Shown here: positions 8,401 to 11,302 of the stretch, piece after piece
Layout of the letters: each line of letters opens with the position of its first letter
Numbering within the stretch: the first letter of the stretch is position 1
NCBI GenBank assembly: GCA_041844335.1
Contig: JBGZAX010000064.1
Span: 1-11,302, forward strand
Direction: 5' to 3'
Source of the DNA: CAUUFM01 sp041844335
Lineage (GTDB): Bacteria > Bacillota > Clostridia > Lachnospirales > Lachnospiraceae
Length of the DNA: 11,302 nucleotides
Position numbers and translations under genes: made by a program
The notes under the pieces: generated by a model
Told to the model about the DNA's origin: nothing
Seen by the model: only the letters and a program-made list of their open reading frames with translations
Database searches by the model: none

Positions 8401-10107
8401 AGCCAATTAAAAGAGATTGGAAATTTGGCTTTTGCCGATAATAAATTAGTGAGCATAGATTTGCCGGAGGGACTTGAAATAATCGACAGACAGGCATTTG
8501 GAAACAATAAACCGGGAACGGGAAATAAGTTTACAGAGCTTAATGTTCCGGCTTCTTTAAAGGAAATAGGTTACCAAGCCTTTGCAAACAATCCGGGTGT
8601 AGCAAAATATAAGGCGGTAGTGATTCATACACCGGACAAAAAAAATCCTGGCGGCTTGGTAGATGACACAGGTAAAACTTTCGTGATCGATCCTGATGTT
8701 TCGGCAACGGCTGAGCACAAGGCTAAATTAAAGGCAGAAATAGATAAGGCGGAAAAGGTAGACAGTAATAAATTAACCAAAGATTTCAAAGAATTCTTCA
8801 CAAGAGTTTTGAATGATGCAAAGGCTGCTTATAAAGATAATAAGGCATCCAAGGCGAGAGTGCTGGGACTGGTGATAGATTTATCTTGGGCAGTTAAGAG
8901 ATCGGAGCTTAGCAGGCTGATGTTTGAAAAAGAGGCTTTAAATTCTCAGTCAGCAGGTTTTGATAATGAAAGATGGGGACAGGTTGAAGAAGCTTATAAG
9001 TCAGCTAAAAAATACCTTATGGTTATTAATATCACGAATGAGAAATTAGACAAACTGATTAACGACCTTGATATCGCTTTGCAGAATCTCAGCGGACAGG
9101 GAGATTTAAAAGATGCACTTATTTATGAGGGTGAAGCTCATGTCGGAAAAACAATTTATGTAACTCCTTATGATGTAAAGGTTAAGGTATGGGTAAAGGA
9201 TGGAAAAATTGTCTTTGTAAAAGATAACGGAACGGTTTGTGATGATCCGAGTGATCATGAAGAACATAACAGGGGTTATTTTGAACATGCAATAGAAATT
9301 CTTCGTAAGTACATAGGTAAAGGCGTAGATTTGGTAAAAAATAACGGATTGGGCAGCAAGGATTTAAATATCAATGCAATTTCGGGAGCGACCATGACTT
9401 CCAATGCGTTGCATGATGCGATAAAGAATGCGTTAGGCAAAGCTCCGATAAATCCTAAACCTCCGGTAAACCCGAATCCTCCGACACCGCAGACACCGGA
9501 TCCTTCAGCTAATCCGGAAGACTTTATCGAACCGTTGGATGGCGGCAGTTCTTCAGGTGACTACGGAAACTCTATCGGCGGTACAGCAAATACGGAAACC
9601 ATAATAAAAGATGATAAAGCACCGTTAGCAGGTTTACCGTCTGACAAAAAGGCATTAATACTCAAGGATAAGAAGAAGATCAAGCTGACGGATAAACAGC
9701 TCTCGGATGTGACAGCAGGACAGTATACACATATGGAATTGACTGTCGGGGATGTTTTGTTAAAAATTATGCCTAATGATTTAAAACCTTTCTTCAAAAA
9801 AGCTAAAGGCAAGAGTTATCTGAAGATAAGCAGACTTGCTGAAATGGAAATGAAGAGACTTAACTTGGGCAAGAATATATCAAAGCAGGCTGCTTATAAA
9901 GTGGAGCTTGTAATTTCAGGCGAAAAGGTGACAAGTCTTAGAAATAAAATATCGGTTCAAATAACTCATACAGGAGAAATTAAGCGAACTACGGTAAAGA
10001 TTTTTTCAGTAGAAACCGGTAAGACAATCAAAGCCAAGTACAACAAAAAGACCGATAATATAGCATATAAGACAAATGAATTAGGCATATTTGCAATAAT
10101 GAATTAA
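2446..10107 (+). CDS. giant BspA-like LRR surface protein with two FMN-binding domains
   Basis: This 2553-residue exported protein is probably a surface adhesin-like scaffold carrying covalent flavin. The start at 2446 has GAGG 11 bases upstream and opens a signal peptide (residues 1-30, possible cleavage after VKA; V-I-S-C at 17-20 resembles a lipobox). An acidic linker follows (31-99). Eight LRR_5/BspA-like blocks (~100-1340 and 1598-2085) hold about 40 repeats of the type IPxSVKxIGxxAFxxNxL. Each block opens with a (W/Y)xxxDFxY header, and most end in VVLWTPDxxNP...VDP. Two FIVAR-like helical modules (~1346-1475, 2088-2216) each lead into an FMN-binding domain (~1484-1590, 2226-2332) ending in S-G-A-T, the ApbE flavinylation motif (Thr1574, Thr2316). 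A Pro-rich linker (~2334-2364), a Gly/Ser stretch and a beta-rich, unrecognised C-terminal domain finish it. There is no LPXTG anchor or SLH domain. The domain calls are by eye; the electron-transfer role is inferred. Confidence 0.9.
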   Translation: MKAIKRQLSILLAVLMVISCINPYAIQVKADGKNPVEVLSEETGKAQTPDNDEASSEPLQEEKQEAVVETEKEAEASNKDAQVELAVRGKTQEELKSEAYTEDDFWVSGVSFNGLTPQGKEKLKAKNGVLEIPALKTSNGNDVSIIDTDKFKQLGIKQLTLPNTIKEIGSNAFYGNELKELSIPGSVKEIKPSAFARNQISNLILSEGLEMIFPYAFEYNQLKEVGIPDTVTEIRVGAFAHNTGDGTLENGQYGKVTLYINDISKVDFKFDPLGKDGYIIKPKSNGNLQEYVAADFTYFEDHHLGENAISIIGLSESGKAKQKTNHNLIIPDEIGGKKVLGIEKKAFLNQTQDKNIQFNSVKLPSYLIKIGDSAFAGHAVAEIKFPNTLEIIDNNAFLANELTNVLIPESVKVIGITAFRYNKITQGNAKIDNYKGNVRIDAEAFTDNGADGNTYVTPTYLKVKEDLSWKIDDFKFVDEPIPGTIDETGYPDVVYSLKGFSDKGLEKLKKNKNLVLPSKGEGDRTPVWIVDDAFKNQKIESVEIPGNYTHIQDRAFQGCGLKKVIFNEGLLYTNDNAFENNELTEITFPSTFIYPSKASFKGNKLVSITLPDACESIGPESFMNNQLSKVVMGSKVHIIYKQAFANNQLKEVNIPKSLKNKYQGLDGIKADAFDSNPGKANPLKPSENKVLLWTPNRDNPNNLLSRGNYVVDPVQANNEYQPDDFTYNSDNEVEGFSKKGSNKFDKMKDKPVVLPSKTDKGALVVGIAELGFNDDAVYIKNIVIPEGYKKIGDQAFSNSEIEKIDAPSTLQEIGDYSFLQSTNVVKIHVTKTVAKRITNTSNYWKLVVDKEEPQQEQWTVEDFTYGEENAVKEDNNGTQTPIKLKAVTGFSAKGLEKVKTVKDLVLPTKNDKGEKIEAVADAAFKGNLGEKRINTLTIPEGYVLIGSMAFALNSCGGDLVLPDSLEAVGMGAFFRNEFTSLTTGEKLTKIPASMMFGNRLTKVTFKGNIESIGRIAFRENRLTEIRIPDSLKSIEFEAFIKNTGVAKYDEKVVLRTASGNNPQKLPDKENYIVDPSNQGTDPNINYNEWTTDDFEYNGTKVNGFSEQGLKKIKRNKNLVVPDKTPDGKSVLVIGIDAFRSLETNYEIETVKLPDTVEKIENYALQFNDIEKVTLPRDLKKLGWGVFMNNKLTTVQFNNKLEHIDQICFFNSNLGAIELPASVHTIGNAAFRQSGLTEVKFAEGSKLKTIESLAFADNELVSIDLPKGLEKIGSQAFGNRQAGIGNKFTELNVPASLKEIGFQAFANNPGVAKYKAVVIHTPDGKNPAGLIDDAGKTFVIDPDVSVTAEDKAKLKAEIDKAENVDSNKLTKEFQKFFTGVLDDAKAAYKDNKASKAKVLGLVSDLNWAVKRAKLNGFMFEKEALDSQSSGFDKKKWGQVEEAYKAAKKYLMVVNITDEKLNKLIHDLDIALQNLSGQGDLKDADVYEGEAHVEKTHYIKPYDIKVKVWVKNGKIVFVKDNGTVCDDPNDHEEHNRGYFEHAIEILHKYIGKGVDVVKNSKLGSNDLNIKAISGATISSHALHNAIKNALKKTDLSSSKWTVDDFTYGKMKAVKLENDGTQTPIELNAVTGFSAKGLEKVKTVKDLVLPTKNNNGETIEAVDNGAFKGTYGKPRFDSLTIPEGYKFIGVMAFVFNGFKGALDLPETVEAVDMAAFFGNEFTSLTTPTKLTVIPVSMMRRNKLQKVTFNGKISTISYLAFAENELKEVNIPDSLKKIDNVKGGAFWINPGSAKHDDKVVLWTPDKNNPNKLEDTKDYVIDPKSETSEEIDYSKWEIKDFEYAGQTIKGFSKTGLRKIKRNKNLEIPEKTPDGKPLLKVGIHAFRNLQTGYDIESVSIPDTVEEIENYALQFNHLTKVKLPRDLKNLRWGVFMNNKLTDVDFNDKLEYIDKLCFANNKLGKLELPRSVTNVMGAAFRQCDLTEVKFAEGSQLKEIGNLAFADNKLVSIDLPEGLEIIDRQAFGNNKPGTGNKFTELNVPASLKEIGYQAFANNPGVAKYKAVVIHTPDKKNPGGLVDDTGKTFVIDPDVSATAEHKAKLKAEIDKAEKVDSNKLTKDFKEFFTRVLNDAKAAYKDNKASKARVLGLVIDLSWAVKRSELSRLMFEKEALNSQSAGFDNERWGQVEEAYKSAKKYLMVINITNEKLDKLINDLDIALQNLSGQGDLKDALIYEGEAHVGKTIYVTPYDVKVKVWVKDGKIVFVKDNGTVCDDPSDHEEHNRGYFEHAIEILRKYIGKGVDLVKNNGLGSKDLNINAISGATMTSNALHDAIKNALGKAPINPKPPVNPNPPTPQTPDPSANPEDFIEPLDGGSSSGDYGNSIGGTANTETIIKDDKAPLAGLPSDKKALILKDKKKIKLTDKQLSDVTAGQYTHMELTVGDVLLKIMPNDLKPFFKKAKGKSYLKISRLAEMEMKRLNLGKNISKQAAYKVELVISGEKVTSLRNKISVQITHTGEIKRTTVKIFSVETGKTIKAKYNKKTDNIAYKTNELGIFAIMN
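5017..7236 (+). repeat. internal tandem duplication, copy A (2.2 kb)
   Basis: Encodes residues 858-1597: LRR block 5, LRR block 6, FIVAR-like module and FMN-binding domain. It is repeated immediately downstream at a constant offset of 2220-2226 bases. Some stretches are almost identical at base level, for example 5101-5174 against 7321-7394 (three differences by eye) and 6301-6410 against 8527-8636 (about four differences). Others, in the middle of block 5, have diverged strongly. Confidence 0.92.
7156..7167 (+). other. flavinylation motif S-G-A-T, first FMN domain
   Basis: The codons give S1571-G1572-A1573-T1574, in the context AISGATISS. In the FMN-binding domain family (RnfG, NqrC, PplA and relatives) the threonine that ends this motif carries FMN in phosphoester linkage, added by ApbE. 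The upstream YEGEA, IKVKVWVKNGKI and KYIGKGVDVV segments fit the family fold. Confidence 0.85.
7237..9444 (+). repeat. internal tandem duplication, copy B (2.2 kb)
   Basis: Encodes residues 1598-2333, with the same domain order as copy A (blocks 7 and 8, FIVAR-like module, FMN-binding domain). It differs in length by a few codons. Copy A ends with a short Ser-rich joint into copy B, whereas copy B ends with a Pro-rich linker into the C-terminal domain. Confidence 0.92.
9382..9393 (+). other. flavinylation motif S-G-A-T, second FMN domain
   Basis: The codons give S2313-G2314-A2315-T2316, in the context AISGATMTS. The motif is intact although the surrounding residues have drifted from copy A (ISSHALHNA to MTSNALHDA). 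This suggests both flavin sites are under selection. Confidence 0.85.
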
Positions 10108-10146
10108 TACGTCACTTTATAGGGACGGAAATCTCCATAAAAATAA

Positions 10147-10188
10147 AAGGACAGATTCTTTGATAAATGCGTCAAAGGATCTGTCTTT
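10147..10188 (+). terminator. long hairpin, probable terminator of the giant gene
   Basis: A continuous 17-bp stem (10147-10163 with 10172-10188, two G-T pairs) has an 8-base loop. The 3' side ends in TTTGTGAT, a weak U tract, and an A-rich run precedes it. Placed 40 bases after the stop codon, it is best read as the terminator or an mRNA 3'-end stabiliser. Confidence 0.7.
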
Positions 10189-10231
10189 GTGATATCACCT
10201 GATTTTTATGGCGAAAAATTGGCATCAGATA

Positions 10232-10260
10232 TATACAACTACAATGAAAAATGGTATAAT
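10232..10260 (+). promoter_or_regulatory. probable promoter for the small membrane protein gene
   Basis: TATACA (10232-10237), four of six consensus bases, is 17 bases upstream of a perfect TATAAT (10255-10260). Transcription would start near 10267, leaving a ~137-base leader that contains the repeat-like element at 10268-10319. Confidence 0.6.
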
Positions 10261-10267
10261 ATGAACA

Positions 10268-10319
10268 TTTAGTGAGTGCAAAGCACGAGCTTAGTGAGAG
10301 TGATACCCAATCACTTAGC
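10268..10319. repeat. small palindromic repeat-like element
   Basis: Two copies of TTAGTGAG (10269-10276, 10291-10298) flank a tiny hairpin GTGC-AAA-GCAC (10276-10286). They are followed by a perfect AGTGAT-ACCCA-ATCACT stem-loop (about 10299-10315). The dense, nested symmetry just after a promoter looks like a dispersed intergenic element or a structured leader. The stretch 10190-10403 holds no gene apart from this and the promoter. Confidence 0.45.
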
Positions 10320-10403
10320 GAAAACGAAAAATATTTGTTAAATTACGGATTGTCTGCATTACTTGGAATATAGTTGATTTAGTAAAAATGGGAGGAATAA
10401 AAT

Positions 10404-10697
10404 ATGATACAATTTAGTGGATATGGACTTATTATTGTACTCGCAGATTATTTTGGAGGCTTAGCCCTTTTAAGTAAATTCAGTCCTTATTTATTTAAGA
10501 CGGAAAAATATCAATATCTTGCCGTTTTAGTGTTTCATGTCATTATTTCTTGTATCAATTTCTTTTTATCGAAGTATTTAAACCGAAAAGAAGTGAAGCA
10601 TACAGTTTTCGAGTTAAGATTGGAAACGGTGGTATTGTTTGTCGGGTTAATATTTTTGCCACTTATTATTATGATGGGAAATGGTATTATTTATTAA
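10404..10697 (+). CDS. small membrane protein, unknown function
   Basis: I do not recognise this 97-residue protein. It has three hydrophobic segments that look like membrane helices (about residues 7-23, 39-56 and 76-91), joined by short loops. The loop between the second and third is charged (SKYLNRKEVKHT) and, being basic, probably cytoplasmic. The start is well supported by GGGAGGAATAAAAT just upstream of ATG. It has its own probable promoter and is followed after 21 bases by a clear terminator, so it is probably a single-gene transcript. Nothing links it to the giant surface protein beyond proximity. Confidence 0.8.
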   Translation: MIQFSGYGLIIVLADYFGGLALLSKFSPYLFKTEKYQYLAVLVFHVIISCINFFLSKYLNRKEVKHTVFELRLETVVLFVGLIFLPLIIMMGNGIIY

Positions 10698-10718
10698 AAA
10701 TATAAGCTATGAACGGTG

Positions 10719-10749
10719 AAACAGTAAATCAAAAAAATTTACTGTTTTT
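10719..10749 (+). terminator. intrinsic terminator after the small membrane protein gene
   Basis: A perfect 11-bp stem AAACAGTAAAT/ATTTACTGTTT (10719-10729, 10737-10747) has a 7-base loop CAAAAAA. Its 3' arm runs into a T tract. Confidence 0.88.
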
Positions 10750-11039
10750 ACTTGTTTAAATATGATAAAAAACATTTCATTCTGAAAAAAATGAACTTCC
10801 ATATAGGCAAATGAGAAATTGCTGAAAAAAATAAGCTGATTACATTCAAAAATCTTGACCACTACAATTCTGTTCTTTGTGAGGGAAGCATCGTTCAGAA
10901 AATTATATGGAAATAGACACAAGAGGGAGTTAGAATTCATTCTCTTTTAACCTGTTTCAAGAGTTTATACACATCTCCTGAAATAAACTTAAAATAAAAA
11001 GGTGGAAATCCACCTAAATTATTCCTCTGAGGTAGCTAT
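10750..11039 (+). pseudogene. gene-less stretch, possible decayed reading frame
   Basis: No intact gene is visible here. One + strand frame is open from about 10749 to 10997 apart from two internal stops (TGA at 10812, TAG at 10914), fewer than chance would give in such AT-rich DNA. Between them it reads like protein (EIAEKNKLITFKNLDHYNSV..., then CEGSIVQKIIWK), and after the second stop TQEGVRIHSLL. I cannot name a family, and no start with a ribosome binding site is seen. It may be a gene remnant or chance. A small hairpin (11000-11015) closes the stretch. Confidence 0.25.
11000..11015. promoter_or_regulatory. short hairpin upstream of the ATPase gene
   Basis: AGGTGG-AAAT-CCACCT is a perfect 6-bp stem with a 4-base loop, 24 bases before the next start codon. 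On the + strand an A run follows, so it is not a terminator there. Read on the - strand it is followed by TTTTTATTTT and could act as a weak terminator. An effect on translation of the ATPase is also possible. Confidence 0.4.
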
Positions 11040-11302
11040 ATGATAATTAAACGAGATTATTATTTAAAGAAAATTATAGATAAAAGAAAAAATGGTAGGA
11101 TAAAGATTATTACAGGGATAAGAAGATGCGGGAAATCATATCTGTTATTTAATTTGTACCAAGAGTACTTATTGTCTAAAGGCGTCAAAGAAAATCAAAT
11201 TATATCTATTGCACTTGATGAAATAGATAATCTTGAATATAGAAATCCATTCAGATTGAACGAATACATCAAGGAAAAAACTAAAACCGGAAATACAAAA
11301 TA
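11040..11302 (+). CDS. AAA-type ATPase, AAA_14 family (partial, N-terminal 87 residues)
   Basis: The opening (MIIKRDYYLKKII...) followed by a Walker A motif GIRRCGKS at residues 26-33 is typical of the AAA_14/DUF4143 ATP-binding proteins. These are widespread single-gene ATPases of about 400 residues with poorly known function, often with a C-terminal nuclease-like or DNA-binding-like region. The ALDEIDNLEYRNP segment also fits the family. The start ATG at 11040 has TGAGGT about 7 bases upstream. The gene runs off the right edge, so Walker B and the C-terminal domain are not visible. Confidence 0.85.
   Translation, partial: MIIKRDYYLKKIIDKRKNGRIKIITGIRRCGKSYLLFNLYQEYLLSKGVKENQIISIALDEIDNLEYRNPFRLNEYIKEKTKTGNTK

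Noticed and set aside
2930..8600. Regular ~69-base periodicity as a CRISPR-like array
   Set aside because: The period equals the 23-residue LRR unit within one open reading frame, and the repeats vary at base level; there are no identical repeats with unique spacers.
9601..9650. LPSDK in the C-terminal region as a sortase motif
   Set aside because: It is about 160 residues from the end and has no following hydrophobic helix and basic tail, so it is not an LPXTG-type signal.
2498..9812. Many minus-strand reading frames of 60-122 codons inside the giant gene
   Set aside because: They are antisense shadows of a repetitive coding sequence; they recur at matching positions in the two duplicated copies and show no ribosome binding sites or domain features.
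10707..10940. 77-codon minus-strand reading frame
   Set aside because: It overlaps a strong terminator hairpin, has a composition of random Phe/Asn-rich AT DNA and no family resemblance.

Overview
The window looks like a piece of a low-GC Gram-positive (Firmicutes, Clostridia-like) chromosome. This rests on the style of the 23S rRNA end and tRNAs, strong AGGAGG ribosome binding sites, the rplM-rpsI pair next to an rRNA/tRNA cluster, and a BspA-type leucine-rich-repeat surface protein of the kind common in anaerobic oral and gut Firmicutes. A genus cannot be named from the sequence alone.

Region 1 (1-951) is the 3' end of a 23S rRNA gene followed by seven tRNAs: Asp-GTC, Val-TAC, Thr-TGT, Tyr-GTA, a 154-base gap, then initiator Met-CAT, Phe-GAA and Lys-TTT. 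A factor-independent terminator closes the cluster. No 5S rRNA gene follows the 23S, and none of the tRNAs encodes its CCA end.

Region 2 (988-1999) is the rplM-rpsI operon (ribosomal proteins L13 and S9). It has a near-consensus promoter, a structured leader and a terminator.

Region 3 (2000-10190) starts with about 450 bases without a convincing gene, containing hairpins, a promoter, a palindrome at the predicted transcription start and a short tandem repeat. It then holds one giant gene for a 2553-residue exported protein. That protein is built from eight BspA-like leucine-rich-repeat blocks, each opened by a 'DDFxY' type header. Two copies of a helical FIVAR-like module plus an FMN-binding domain are inserted among and after the blocks. 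Each FMN-binding domain carries the S-G-A-T motif used by ApbE for covalent attachment of FMN to threonine. The second half of the repeat region is a 2.2-kb tandem duplication of the first. The protein therefore looks like a cell-surface adhesin-like scaffold carrying two covalent flavins, and this is the most interesting object in the window.

Region 4 (10190-11302) has a promoter, a small repeat-like element, a gene for a 97-residue three-helix membrane protein of unknown function, a terminator, a 340-base stretch with a possibly decayed reading frame, and the start of an AAA-type ATPase gene that runs off the right edge.

Nothing here shows the flavin gene's partners (ApbE, a membrane electron donor). 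They would have to lie elsewhere in the genome.
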